From Endothia cerciana (lineage: Eukaryota; Ascomycota; Sordariomycetes; Diaporthales; Cryphonectriaceae): a DNA stretch of 64,000 bases. Positions 12,804 to 26,900 of the stretch are shown here, piece by piece (position 1 is the first letter of the stretch; each line of letters opens with the position of its first letter). The stretch lies in the NCBI GenBank assembly GCA_026119935.1, contig JALRMH010000011.1, positions 310,001-374,000 on the forward strand. Direction: 5' to 3'. The notes beneath the pieces are model-generated. The model worked only from the letters and a program-made list of their open reading frames with translations, was not told the DNA's origin and ran no database searches. Both the position numbers and the translations under genes were made by a program.

Positions 12804-14488
12804 CTAATCGGAGTCGAAGCCGTCATGAACCCGACCCGTTTCCACCTCCATGTGGTCCCTCTCGACAGTAAATATCCGTCCCCTTCCCGCCCTTCGAGCC
12901 CTGATCTTCCTCTCCACACGCCGTGCCTTGTCCAGCACGTATAGATACTCATTGTGCCTGGTTACCTCCTCTTCTGGCGGCGGTCCGTAGCCGGTGTTCA
13001 GGACGAGATGTGTGACCTTGCCCCACGCACCAACCCAGTCAACCTGATCACCGTCCTTGACCGCCGTCAGCGCCTTGATCCATGTTGAGCATCCCGTGAG
13101 GTCGAGATACTCTAGCCCGTACATGTTCTCGCTCAGTTTACGCAGGATGAGGACCGCCTCGGACCAGTCGTTGTCGAGGACGTGGCTGTAGGGGTTGGTG
13201 CCGCCCGCCTGGACAGTCTGGCCTTGTGGTGTGACCACCTTGCTGTACGTCGAGTTCGGCGTAAGGCAGGGTATCGGCCAGAAGGCAAGGCTGAGATGTG
13301 TGAGCGTCGGGAGATGCGTGGAGATGCTGAGCAACTGCCTCCATGAATTCAGGGCGCTGGTCTCGGGACTGGCGGCGAGGGAGAGGTGCGTGAGGTTCGG
13401 GAGGAGTGGACGAGGAACAGGCGGAGATTCGGCGGCGTCCCAGGACTCCAGAACAGCTCCCCCGGCCCCAGTCTCAGAGGGGAACAGGAGGTGAGAAAGC
13501 TCACGCAGCTTGATGGACTTCCCGACTGCTGTCGACAGGTCTAGATGAGTGATACCCTCGTTCAAGGAGCTCGGGCTCAACGGAGGACGATAATCCTCGC
13601 CGCCATCTTCGGGGACTTGCGGCAGGAGGATGGCCTGCAAATCGGACAACGACAAGCCAGGCTCGTGGGTCATCGCTACGTAGGAGATCAGAGCCATACG
13701 AAGACGGTCTGGCAAAGAGTAGAGATAGTACACGTTGTAAGATCGCTGAAACTCCCAGTCAAGGGCGGTCTTCCGCAGGAGCATGTCAGCCAGACTCCCG
13801 AAATCCGGCCTATACAGACCGGGGAGTGGCCGATGCCCATAGTTCTCAAGGACCGAACCGCTAGACTCTAAGCTCGGTGCGTGTCGGGACAGAGACAGCC
13901 AACTTCGAGGAGGCGGCGGCCCCGCGGGCAGCCTTCGACCTTGGGCATCAAACCGAGGGTTAAACCGAGGCCGCCTTCTCGGGGGAGGTGCCGGGGTCTC
14001 CGGGAGGCTAAGAATCTCGCGGATCTGTGGCGGGACGCTCGGCGCAGCGATGTTCGCGACCCTGACTGCTGGTTGCGGGCTGTCGCCGTCCAATCTCGTG
14101 CGCCTCATGGACGCCAGCAGCTGGTTGACGCTAGGGCGTTCGTGATCTACAAGCCGTCAGCACCATCGAATCGGCAGGGCGTGGGCGGGCCGACACCATG
14201 GGCGTGGCAGGCTGGAGTTTCCTCGAGAAACACAAAAAGGGTGGCTGGCAGGTGCACCAGATTGATTGCGCTACAAGGCAGTGTCTAAGGCGGGCTGCCG
14301 GATGCCCCGAGCACGAAAAGCCAGAGGCTGGCAAGCCCCAGGATGAAGGAAAGGTTGTAACCGAGGGGCGCAGACTCACCACCAGTGCGATTGCCATTGT
14401 GCGTAGCGGGCCCCGAGCTGCTCGAGAGGGAAGCGGGGGCTGTAGACTGCGGTTTCGAGTATCTGGCCTGGTGCCTTTTCTTGGGCAT
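12804..14488 (-). CDS. Conserved fungal LRR-like protein (483 aa, two exons)
   Basis: Exon 1 is 14380-14488 and exon 2 is 12804-14146. The intron between them has GTGAGT and GTAG ends and joins in phase 1, turning the tail of exon 1 (NGNRTG) into GDHERPSVNQLLASMRRT. The start is the ATG at 14488 (MPKKRHQARYSK). The N-terminal third is basic, then proline-rich (LSLPETPAPPPRRRPR, GPPPPRSWLSL). The middle and C-terminal parts carry irregular leucine-rich segments: ITHLDLS, LTHLSLAAS, LTHLSLAFW, LEYLDLTGC and VTHLVLNTGY. The end is charged. No catalytic motif, signal peptide or membrane segment is visible. It resembles a conserved single-copy fungal protein of unknown role; leucine-rich segments often form protein-binding surfaces, but the partner is unknown. 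I am sure it is a gene and unsure of its function. Confidence 0.8.
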
Positions 14489-17400
14489 AACCACTGAGAT
14501 TGGAGCGAGTATGTACCAGGTAAACCCGTTCCGTCAAAGTATGCGAGGTACCGAAGATACCGCGAGTATTCACGCGATAAGTTATTGTCTACCGACCCGG
14601 CCGTCCTTCCCTCGTCTTGCTGTCGTGACGAGTCCCGCAATGAGCAGGGGCAGCCCCAAGAAAAGGCTCGGTGGGCGATGATCGCACGGCAATGAGGAAA
14701 TGGGGAGGTTGGCCTTGACCTGTGCGCGAGACAACAACAAATGTAAAGAAGGCGATGACGGATCTCCCGACGGCTACCAGCAGCTCTGAGTCAAACAAGC
14801 CTGAGCTAGGACGGTTTGACTCATCAAGTTTGCCCAGTCATAGGGTGAGGTGAGATGGAAAACCGCCGTTCACAATACTGGAACTGACTGATCCGGCCGG
14901 GTCGCGCGAGGCAATGGCCAGTCATCGAGGCAGCTGCAGCCTAACGGTGACGGACAAGAAGGTGGATGACTACGGATCACTCCTGGTCCGTGCACGAAGA
15001 GAACCTCGCCTTCTTTCCGCCGTCGCCGCGCTGGACGTTTTTGTCTTCTCAGGTACTGGGACAGCCTGGAGGCCCTGAGAGGTGTCACTGCAACTTAGCG
15101 CGCTGGTCCCTGCGAGGCAGAGAGCTACGGGCGCTAACGGTACCCTGATCGCCCGCTGAGCTCTGAACAAAGCCGTCACCAAGCACCGGCTGGGCCCCCT
15201 CCCCCCCCCCCCCAAAAAAAAGAGGGGGGGAGGGGGGGTGTTTTCATTCGGCCCAGCCGGACTACCTTAGGCACCTGTGGGTGAGCCAACGCCGCTCCAA
15301 AGTTGACATCAAGGGCCATGATCCCAGCCTCCGGAGCAGAAAGACCAGCCTTTGATGGACAAGCGGACGCCGTCGACCGTCCGTGCCCCGGCCGTTGAAC
15401 TCGCTCGTGTATGGTGCCCAGAAGGAGCTAGGCCTCGACGGGTTCCGCTTCGTGGACGGGTATTTCCAGGAGGACGATGACCTCACGGGGGCCCCTAGGG
15501 GAACAAGCTTTCGATGACAGCTGCTGGGCGCGGAAGGTAGAACCCGTCCCGAGGAGCGGTTGTTGAGGCTAGAGGAGGGTGTGTGTACGGAAAAAGGGGG
15601 TAGTCCCGAGAGGCCAAGGCCCGAAGAGGAACACCGAGAGACAGAGGCATGGTTGCCTCGTTCTCCTGGTCCTTGTTGCTCGTGTGCTCACGGGCCCCTG
15701 GTTGGCCGGAGAAATCCTGTTCGCCTGCCAGTCCGCCCTCCTCCGACCTGTAGGTGTTGCTGCCAGGAGATGATGTCGGGCTTGCACCGCGGCGGCTGCA
15801 ATGACACACTGGGGGAGATTGGATCTCGCGTACGCAGCTTCGTCCTTGGACGCTAACCTCATGACCCTGGAGCTGACCGGTCACGTTTCTTGTCACGTTG
15901 ATGATCAAGTGCCTTTCAGGACGCCGCCTCCTTTCATGCGGTCACCCGTCAAAGTGGGTCACACGGCCGGTCGTATGTCGTGTACTATCAGCGTGGTCAG
16001 TGGATAGCAATACCGCTCCGTGACACTGCATCTCGTCTGCCGCCACCCCCTTCATGGTCCGAGGAGACGCAGCCTACACCAGTGCTTTGGCTGGACGGGA
16101 GGAGATGCGCCAGCAGAGCCGGGCCTCTGCGTATGCCCACCCGTTGTCGATCTCGCCTCACCATTCGCTAGGCGTTCCCCATTTGCTGATCCTCAGATGA
16201 GGCAAGCCCGATGTAGTGTGCAAGAGTGCGTATCGGACGGGAAGTGCTGCCTGCTGCAGTCAGAAGCGTGAAGCAAACCGGCTCGCCAAGCGTCATGGCA
16301 CATCACGCTGAAGATCACGCGTCTTCGCACAAGGAGGCCCGCGTCGCTCGAGAGGCACATTCCCCCACCCCCAACTGAGACATGTCTCGCAAAGGCGCGA
16401 GATAAGTTCTGGGGTTGTGTCATCCACACCCCGCAGAGCCCGAGTGAGCTGCCTGCGAGGTCCTTGATCCTTCATCGTGCCCTGGATCACAATCACAACG
16501 GCATGACTTTGACTGATGGCCGCGGCCGTCAGGATGGGTCTGTGGCACCGATGCCTTGTCCCCGTGTGACGCAGCTTGAGACTAGTCCATCTCCCACCAC
16601 TACTGCCTCACCGAAACAAGCTACGCGTTGCGGATAACAGCCACCTGGACCAGGATGCAGCACGCCGACCTCCAACTTGAAGGCCCGTACCACGTCATAA
16701 CAAACATGTAGGAGGAAGGCCCTTTTGGGTGGTGGTGGTTCAGGCCGAAGATGATGAAGGAACGGTCACATGACTTGATATGGCTCTTCCCGGCGTCCTC
16801 GTAGGAGGATGCGTCTCGTCTGACAAGCCTGTGCCCACTGCTGCCTGGGATAGGAAGCAAATCTTTGATTGAACCAGGCCGTGAGGGCCTCAATAGCCGG
16901 TTATAGAGCGATACTGCACCCATGGCTCCCCTCATGGCAACTAAAAAAAAATGGTAGAGCAAGACGCCTGCTGATCTAGTCGAGTGTCCCTGCCCGAAAA
17001 GGACTTGAGGACGCATCATCCCGCGAGATCGTGAATAATCACGGTATGAAGAAGTGTACAGCATGGAATGGCCGGAGGATCTTGTGGCGAGGATGGCCTA
17101 GGAAGTTAGTGTCCGACAGAATTGAACTGCAGTGTAGAATGTTGTGCCCGATTTGGAAAGAGTTAGCGAACGAATGCGGGAACATGAGCCTTCATACATA
17201 CAGGCAAGGGTTCCGAGAGTTCTAGACTGTGGCAAGAGGTGTATGCCGTTCACACGGGATGAAAAGGGCCAAGGCTGTATGCAGTAGATGGGCCAGAAGC
17301 TGTCCCCGTAACATTAGGCGGCTTGTACGGACTACAGCAGAGACGAATGAACGGGTCTGATGTGTTGCCCTTGCTGCACTGACCTTGAAATTCTGGCCAA

Positions 17401-19609
17401 GAAGACGCTAGCTAATTCTTGACGACCGAGTCGGCCTCCCTTCAGCCTACACCTGGTGCTGTCGCAGCTGAAGCGTCCAGGGATAGATGTGGCAGTTTAT
17501 ATGAGGGCGATTTCGTGCATGGTGTAGATTCATTGCGGCTCTGTGCAGTTCAGCGACGAATCTTGCGAACTCATTCGCTTCCCAACCTTATCCTGAGAAG
17601 ACTAGGCACGACGGCAATATAGTAATGTGGAAGTGATAGGTGCTATGATGCTGGCTCGTCCTGCCGGTCGTACTGTGAGACAGTGTGTCACAGGCGGGTC
17701 ACGCGGTATCCATTCAGCTGTAAAGGAATGGCACCCTGGCTGAAGCCAGCATGGTCAGTTACTGGGGAACTGTGGCTCTGCTAGCACCGCTATTAGTTCC
17801 TCGGCCTACTGGAGTAGGAGGGAAGGCCCAGAGGCTGTATCATAGGGCCACGAGTGACAAGTGATGCGCTCCCGCATGCAATGATTACTATCCTTGCCGG
17901 GTTGCAGATCACTGAGCTCCGGAACCGATCCCACAAAGGGGTTCCCGACGTCTGAACGATGTATTCTGGACGTCAAGGGTGCTAGGGGTCGGCACGAGGA
18001 ACGACACTGAGAGTCGTCGTTGGTTGAAAGATCGGTAACAATGGAGAAAGACCTGGTTCCTAGGAATGGTAGCGTCTTGCTTTGACGGATGGGTGATGGG
18101 GAAAGCTCAGGATCGATGGTAGTCCTGGGCCACGAAGATGTCTGTAGATACGTCAGATGATTGAGGGATCTCCGATGGTGGGCTGATGCTAGATACGAAG
18201 CAGCTAGTGTGCTGCCACGATATGTCCTGCCTACGCCGCGGCGTCAACACTGTGGGTGTGTCGGCAAGCATCATCGTGACTATGTCTTTAATTTTACGTA
18301 TCAAAAGCAAGTGGTGAATGTAACAGTATAGCTTCCAAGTCCGGAAGGGGGGCCTCTGGCAGTGGCCGGGGTCGTGTGTAGTGAGTCCGAACTTGACGAT
18401 CAAGTGACGACACCTTCCTGGTTCCTGGGATTACCGTCCTTTGCAGTCTTGACTTGTCCATAGATCTCAATGCTCGCGTGGCAAGCGATGACCCGTTACT
18501 CATTGGTATGCACTGTGTGATGCCTCGACGACGTAGTACTGCAGCGCTGCGAACCGCGGACAGCATTGGAATCCTCACACGAGGGAACCGTGAAAAAGCG
18601 TGCATGTGTAGAGCTGCGAGCCGTCTGGGACGCATCGTTGCCTAATAAGTGGCGGCCAACAATGCAGCGCCTCGAGGGTCCCGCTGTGAAGGCTGCAAGG
18701 AATAGGCATGTCTCGGGCGTGCATTGAATGCCACACGGCCGAACGACCAGCCGGCACGGACTCTACTGCCATCCCATGGGTCTCTTTTGGCGATTTAGAA
18801 TCACAAAAAAAGCTGATCTATCGGGTATATGAGGGAGGATCACGATGGATGCGCCGCCAGTCTATTTATCTGAAGGGAGTCGCGAGGACAAAGGAGCGCC
18901 GAGGTGCGGTGACGTCGCCAAGCATGATGAAGAGGGATGTTGAGGTACCGCTCCCTCCTCCTCCCCCCCGCGGGCTCACCGTTATGGCTGAGGACCTTAC
19001 CTACAGCCACTTCCGGGGAAGGACGGTGCTTGCTGCACAGTATGATGTGGTTCCTTGTGATCTGTTTCCAAGGGGGTGAAAACATCTGTGACGGTGCCAA
19101 AAGTCGGTATTCCCAACCTAGTGACAAGGAGACTCAGCCGAGGAGTGGCCTCGCACCCCTTTGACGACGAGGTTCGCCTGCCGAGCCACGGCTGGCCAAC
19201 GACAGCACAGTTGCTATCGCGACCCTCGAGCCGGCCAGGAAGGAAACCGGCGTGGGCCGAGGCGAGGGACCCCCGGACCGCAGCGGTCAGGCCGCAACAA
19301 CAGGGGCAGCAGAAGAATGCTATCGTCTGGGCCCGGGCCAATGAACAAGGCCCCTCGGGTCACTGATTGAGGAAGACATTCTTTTGACGGTCTGGGGTGG
19401 AATAACGCTGGCGGTTGCATGTTTGGTGGTCACGATGGTTCATACACTCGAGGTGCAAGTCGCCAGGGGCAACCTTGGACGTGCTGCTACTCGAGGGAAG
19501 AGGTTAAAGGTGCTTGTGGTGGTGGAGCACTCAGGGCAGGCCGCCCAATACCAGAGCCACCCTCGGAGGCGAGATGTACGAAGTACCCCGTACAAGGCTT
19601 GCACCCCTG

Positions 19610-19643
19610 CCGGCAACAAACCGCTGCCGGCAACAAACCGCTG
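19610..19643. repeat. 17-bp direct repeat, two perfect copies
   Basis: The unit CCGGCAACAAACCGCTG occurs twice back to back (19610-19626 and 19627-19643), followed by a partial third start (CCG). It is inside the long non-coding stretch upstream of vib-1. No function is apparent. Confidence 0.85.
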
Positions 19644-22600
19644 CCGCCAAGTGGTACTTCCCGCAGCCCTCCAGAGATATGGAGCTGGAAGTCTCGGGTG
19701 CAGTACCATGACAGCCAGGTCCGGGAAGGGGCCAGGGAGCGAGTGGGGCCCCATCCACAGACGCTGATTGATTCGCCATACAATAGACCCACAGGGATCC
19801 GACCGGTCCCGTCCGGAGCTGGGGGGGTACTTTTGTTCCGTACCCCGACGTACTATGGTGAAATATACGAACGACGGACTCGGGCATGCTATGTACTATA
19901 CTGCAGTAAGACCTGGAACGCACATCCCATCCCCTTGTTGCTGAGTGAAGCGATATCCCACACCACCGACCCGGGCCCAATCTCCAGAGAGACCACTCCT
20001 ACAGGCTCAGCTGACGGTATCTTCACAGCCAGGATGTTTGTTTTTCGGGACCGCGAACATGCAGCACGGGAAGCGACCAAGGACCACGCCATCCGCAGCG
20101 CACCATCGCCAACGAAATCGACCAGAGCTTTGCCCCCTTACCACCTCAGGCACCCAGGGCACCCGGCCGGCTCAGAGAGGCCAGCTGTACGCATGCGCAT
20201 GAGCACAGGCTTGGGCGTGGATGGGGGCACTTGCGGCCAGTCTATATCCGCTGTCGACAGCTTGCTACCATCGCAATCTGCGGACGAGGCACAGTCGCAC
20301 CTGGGCTATCCCACGTCGTCTAGGCCGAGGGCGTGAAATCTGCAACCCTCTTTCGAAGTTTCCAGAACACGGCATTGTTTTATTCCTGTTGTCTCGTTTA
20401 TTGCTCGTCTTGTCAACCGTCTCATCCAGTCCCGGCGGCACTGTGTCACCAGCCCTTCAACATCCTGCTCCCGCCAACGTCAACGTCGAAGAGGTATGGA
20501 TGCGTTCATGCAAGGTTGACTCGCTTGCTGCTGGGCAACAACAGCTGTTGCCAGCAGTAGCCTGATCAATCTAGCTGGGCGAGCTACCATCGCTACGATC
20601 AGGATGGTAGCGGTCCCCGAAGCAGAAAGGCGCCCTTGACTTGTCACATCGCACAAGATCTGGGAGCGTAGGGCAAGAAGGTGTGGAAACTCACGAGGCA
20701 CGCCATCCAGAATTCTCGGAGCCCTCAAGTTCACCCCGCCATATAGATGCCCTGCCCACTCATGAGGTCGTGCTGCCTTTGGCAACAAGGCTTGCAGGCC
20801 GTCAATGTCGCTTCAAGTGATACCGCTGCGGCCAGTGGATTATGGTATGCATTGGCTGAGCATGGTCGTCAGCCATCTCTGCCTCCGCTCTCCACCCGCG
20901 GAAAAAGAAGGGAAAAAAAATTTGGCCCCCCAATTTTGCTGAACGAGGGGTGCCACACACATCCTGGACCAGCGGCTCTCAGACTGCGTTCTATGACGGT
21001 AGGGCAGCAACTTGACGGCACCAACTACGTATGTAGGCATGTTGCTGACAATGATCGTATGGAGGAAAAAAGACAGTCTGATAGTCGCACTTTGACCGGA
21101 TGTCTTGAGTGCGACACCTCTCGCTGAGCACACTGGACCATCAACCAGCGGCAGTTACGATGGTCGGCATGCCATACCATCTTGATCCATCAGGTAACAG
21201 GTCGGACCGATCAGACTGTATCGATTGTGACTCACACCGGCACGACATCAAGCATAAGGCAAACATGCTTATGTGCATACCGAGGTCGCCTAGGGCATTT
21301 TCTCAGGGGCCATCTTCTGTCTCCCTGAGCCCGGCTCATCTTCTCGACGCAGATGACGAGTAGCTACCCACGATCAGCAAGTTACCTCGAGCCCCTGTCG
21401 CACTATATGCCGGCCATCTCAGCTTTGCAAGGTAATATGCAGGGCGGCTAGGCGCGACGCTGAATCGAGCAGGGGCAATTTGATTGCACAAACGCCATGG
21501 CTTAGGCCTTTGATTGTTTGAATGACAGGAGAGAAACGGCCGAGAAGTCCCGAATTTGAAACAGCAACAAGGAGGTCCAGTCTTGCCAAGTCCTGTGGAC
21601 TTGCTGACGGGAGAGTCCTAGAGCTCTGGCACGGAGCGTAGGTGGCTGGATGGATGCAGACCGAATCAAGGCGAACGGGCAACTGCGCAGACGATCCGCT
21701 GATGATTCGACCAGGCGACCCGCTAGCCTACAGAGCCATCAGCGTCAACTATATTTTAGGGAGTTCGTGCATGGTCCCCGCAACACGAGGAGTATCGGAT
21801 CGTCGGCCGTTGTTGCTACTGACGGGGACATTCGGCAGACAGGACAGGGGCGGGGGGAACAGCACAAATGTATAGGCACAAAGACCAGCAGGCTCTTGTC
21901 CACTCGCTCCGCATTCATCATGTCTGGGCTGAGAGCAGAGCCTCGTACCTCCGGTACTTTGCCATCGACGCTCGAACGAGGACCTGACCTGGTCCGTTCG
22001 GGTAATGGATGATCTGATTGGCCGGCAGTGCCTCTTCATTACAGGCCATCGCAACATGCGACAAGGACTATCCCTTGACGCTCATTTACTCGGACCACCC
22101 CGTTTACCGTGCAAATCTCATTCTGCATGTCTTTTTTTCCTAAGCGGCCGTCCGGAATCTGGATTGCCTTCTTTCCGACACAAGGCCCGCTGGCGGTATG
22201 GCAACGGGTCCGGCTCTCCCATGGCTGGTGGACTCGTCTATTTTTCTTGTTGGAAATTTTTTTTTTTTCCTTTGACAGCGTTGGGTGCCGAAAGACTAAA
22301 CTCGATCAAGACATCGGAGAGATCAAGATGGCCACTAGCCGCCCTGCCAAATCCGGGAGCATGCTGGACTTTATCGTCTGAACGGGTTCCAGGTCCAGGA
22401 CGAACTCTATCCCAGCTGCTCACGTGCTAGGCAAATAAGTGCCCGGTGGGTTACGCAGAGACAGTGATCTCACTAACGTTGGACACGCACCTCGACACGA
22501 CATCAAGTTTCATGATCGGCCGTTGCCGAACCTGTCAGGCCAGGAAAAGCACCGAGGTGGGATATGGACGCCCCAGGGGGGCGGGACGCAATACTCTCGG

Positions 22601-23929
22601 GACCAGCACACGATGCCTAGCTCCAGGTGTGGAGGCCACCTCCAAGGCCGCCATCCTGACGCCGGCGAGAGTAGCGCATGTGGCGGTAAAAGAAAACCTC
22701 TAAAGGATGTCTGCGCAGCTGCAAAGCCGTTCCTTGTATCGCCTCAGGCCGCCGTCCCTTGCGCTCAGCTCTCGTCTAAAGTCCATTCTCTTGTCCAAGG
22801 CCCGAGGCGTGGGTGAGTCTGACGGCAGCTAGGTACGGGCTAAGAGCGAAAATAACTCAGGAGTATGACGATGGGCCCTATGACGGCCAGGCTCGCCCGT
22901 CTAAGTCCCGCGGACCTACCTGGATTCGCCCAAAGACTGGCACCTCTGCTGCAGCTATCCGCCGCTAGCACCCACCTCACACCGGGCAGATCTTTACCCT
23001 ATCAGAGTCAGTGTTTGTGGCGTATGATAAAGTCAGTGTCTCGATGGCAGGGTAGATGCATCTACTCTGATACATGGAAGCAGAACGTTCGAAATCCTAG
23101 CTGCGGCCCACGCAAGGACAAGGCTGGGGAAATGTGCCTTGAGTCCGCCATACTCGATACCTCACCCAGATTCCGGAGAAGTCTCGATACTTCTTCCCTG
23201 TGGGTCGTCTATAGGTACAGGGAATATTGTGGGTGTAAGGGCCTTCGCGGTCCAAGCATCACACCCGACCATTATTACTCGCAGCTCTATCTTCAGGTGA
23301 GGGCTCCCGCGTGTTCAAATATCAACAGGACAAGGAGGTTCACACTGCTGAGGTGCTCGATCAAGATGGCACACCCTTCGACGGGCTCTCTTCTGACCTG
23401 GCTGGAGCCGATATAATATACGACGGCCGGCCATGGTCCTCAGGACCTGAAGCTTTCTGGGAATCCCCGCGGCTCCTGCTTGATTTTCAGGGACGAGACT
23501 TGGGTACAAGTTCAGGCTGGGAGGTGTCTGCTGAACTGGGAGCTTTGGTCAGAACACCCGTCTCGATCAACAATACATTACCCAAGTGTATGTACTGTAC
23601 CTGCAGACTCGGTTGGGACAGACCATAGAAGGGCACCCGCTCGCTTGTTTGGCACAGTACCTCGACGAATGTCACTCCCTTCCTCCTCCTGCGCCCCCCT
23701 CGCCCCCCCCCCCCCCGAATGTGTTTAAGCTGTCGAGTTTGATTTACCAAACTGGACCTTGCGAGGAATAAGAATCGACCCGAAGGAGGCTCGAGCTTCC
23801 CATCTCCACAAATTATCCCCTCGCGTGCTTTTTGGCGTTGTCTTGAAAGTCTGCGCAACCGGTCGGCTCCAGGTTTAAGAAGGCCAACGATTCTCGCCTT
23901 TCCCCTCCGTCGAGCAGCAAGCACCGGGC

Positions 23930-26900
23930 ATCTCGAGTCCCTCTCAAGTTTTCGCCGACTCTACCTTGCCCACTTACCCCGTCCCGTCCTTCATCACATT
24001 ACACTGATACACCCCAGAGCAAGATCGACTGCATGCAAAGCCAAGTCGAGCCTCTCAATCCTGATTCTGTATCACCTGTGCACCTCTTCTCTTGAGCCTC
24101 CACCACCAGCCTTCACGTCTGTACGAACCTGTCAAGCCACTGTGTCAGGGTGACCATAAGCCTGCTGAGATAGAAGTGGTCGGCCTTGCGTCGCCATACC
24201 TCGATCGCAGCTCACCAACCACCAGGCAGACGCCGCTCAGCCCAGCCCAGCCCAATCCGGTCTTTGCCGGCAGAGGTAGGCTGACCCGCACACACACACA
24301 CACACACACACTCGACACTTCCCCCAAGCCACCCAGGCCTTTTATGACCAGATTGGGTGCCTCAGATCAGGGCAGAACGCCAATTCAGATCTTGTACTCT
24401 CCTGCCTATCTTTGTTGAAACCACACACATCGCCGAACACGTTTTCCCCGGCCAAGAAGGAAGTTCTTTCTCCCCTTTGCCCCGATCAGCCCTGCGACTA
24501 CGGACCTTGGGAAGTTGCTGCCAGCCTCGAACGCTCGTCATCCTTAGGCCCAAGCCGCAAGGACAGAACACCGGCACCCCGGCCCATCACAATCGACCCT
24601 TGACCCAGCCCGACTCGAACACAGAAGGTTCCAGTCTCGGTGTTGTCAAGTATCTAACCAGGGAAGGAACCAGACACCAACTCAAGCCGCATAACACTCA
24701 AGAACCGAAGGGAGCAAACTCGGAAGCTTTGGATCCCATCCCCCCCTTTCGATCCGCTGACTTCACTCCACGTCCTCCCCACCCAGCGTCGATTGGCTCT
24801 TCGACCAATCGGCAATTTAACTACGATATTGCAGTGAAAGCCTCAGCTCCCGCGAGAACAGAGCGGGCACAAGCGTAATCGCCGTCCAGCATATTTGATC
24901 GCCAGATTGAGAGACCGTGCGAGGTGAGCAGCCCTTCTTGTGTACTTTCTTCTTCTTCCTTTGCGTTCGCACAATCCACGTACCATTTTCTTGCCTTGCT
25001 TGTCTTGCGGGAAAGTCCTTCCCCCCTCCCTCCCACCGACTACGTGTGGACTTTGCCACGGCGTCCACCTGAGAAAGCCCAGGTGCCTGGCGGACATCGA
25101 CGACCCACACCTGCCGTCACAATGCCAGCTGCTTCTGCCAGTTCTTGGACCACCTGCCCAAGATCCCGCTGAGTAAATGAGCTGCCGGTGGGGGAAACCT
25201 TGCATGGTACGACAGGGCATGGTATATCCAGCCGTCTGCAGGCCATCGAATTAGGTGTCCCTGGTTCTCTTTGATCATTGGCGCTGCTGTTTCAGCGGGA
25301 GCCTCCATGTTACAGCGCGCGACAGCCCTATCACCCGAATTACAATAGATAAACGCTGACATGGCAGCAGGAATCGAACAGATACATGTCAGTACTTGCT
25401 TCTCCTCGTCTAGGTGGCCTCTCTGCACGCCATGATTCCTTCTCGTCTCCTATGCCTCGGGGTCCTCCGCAGAAGAAATGCTGGGCCGCGCAGATAGCCA
25501 GCCACAAGACCGGACAGCACCGACACAGCAATGGCATCGGATGTCTGAAGGGGGACGAAAGCTGGGACTATGACTCCCTGCGCGATTCACTCCCAATCTG
25601 TGCAAGTGCCATCTTTGTGGAGTAAACAACACAGCATCGGAGCCGCAGGTTGCAAGCCACAGCCAGATTACCAATCTGAGATTAAGTCATCAGTGAAATG
25701 ATCTGCTCTTGCTTGCGTCCCGAGCTTTCAAGACGGGACGGGTCAGACGTACATCACACCGAGAAAGTTGAAAATGACTTGATGTGCCCAGTGGCATATT
25801 CGACATCAATGCACCGGTTTGATGCAGCCATGGCAATGGCTTGTTGAGCCCGTGGCTGGGTGTAATATCAAACATTGATCGGGACGCTGACGCACTGACT
25901 CTATTAGGAAGACGAGATCTCATCAAATTACATTTTGACTGCCAATCAGGCCCTGGGAATGACAAGGGCAGAAATATCTCTCAAGGTCGGTCAGCGCACT
26001 TTTCTTAAAACGCTGCACCTTCTAGGACTCGCCTGCTTTCTCTGGCAACCTGCAGTCATGCGGCTAAAGTTCGATCTGGGAGGAGACGAGCTTGACACGG
26101 CATGTGTATGGTGGAGATCGACTAGGGACGGAGATCGTGGAGGCTCTGTCTCCTCCGGGCCCTGCTCAAGCCACCCCGGGTGATGTTTTGAGCACTAATA
26201 TGCCGCTCACCTGCAGCACCCCCAGCAAGAATCCTAGCTGACGCTGGCCCCTCGGGACTGGGAGAAGACAGGCCCAATACCATTTGAATCTGATTGATTG
26301 CCTCTTGCGCAACGATCTCTCCTCTCTGGATCGTGGAGAGGCGCCTCGCATGACTTCACAAATACCCAAGGTACATACTTATCCGACGTGTCTCCATTTC
26401 TCCTGCATTTGTTACCCTCACACAGATCTCGCACATTTTGCTCTTATTGTATTCCACACACAAAACCTCTAGCCCGGTGAGATCATTCAGCCATTGGACG
26501 TCCATGTAGCCGTCCCATCCGAACCGAAAACTTCCTGAGCAGAGAGGGGCAAGAGCAAGGACATCCCCGCGATCGGTATATCATGCGGATTGGAATCAAC
26601 TTTCGACGAGGCGCGTGCAGTTTCCAAAAGCCAAAGGCGATTTGACGCCTGTCCGTCGAATTCGGAAGGCAGTGCTGGACCCTTCGGCACGCGGGGGCCG
26701 CAGATGGCTGAGCCAGGTTCAACAATTTATAAACTGTGAGTACGTATCTTACCTAAGATGGCACAAGGTTCTTTCTGCTGCATCTGTCTCATTTTGGCTG
26801 TCACTTTCCTCTTCCCTCCCCGAGGGCTGGGCCTAAAGAGCCAATCATGTGGGCCCTGAGGTCGGCCGGTGAGGGACAGCCTGCTCTGTTTGGGGAACCA

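Noticed and set aside
19419..20336. 305-codon open frame in the vib-1 upstream interval
   Set aside because: Long for a chance frame, but its composition is irregular, it spans a tandem repeat, and it has no domain, family resemblance or splice context; overlapping frames on both strands are similarly open because of high GC.
24357..24878. 173-codon frame in the vib-1 leader region
   Set aside because: Lies in leader-like sequence, has no family resemblance and does not join in phase to the vib-1 exon.
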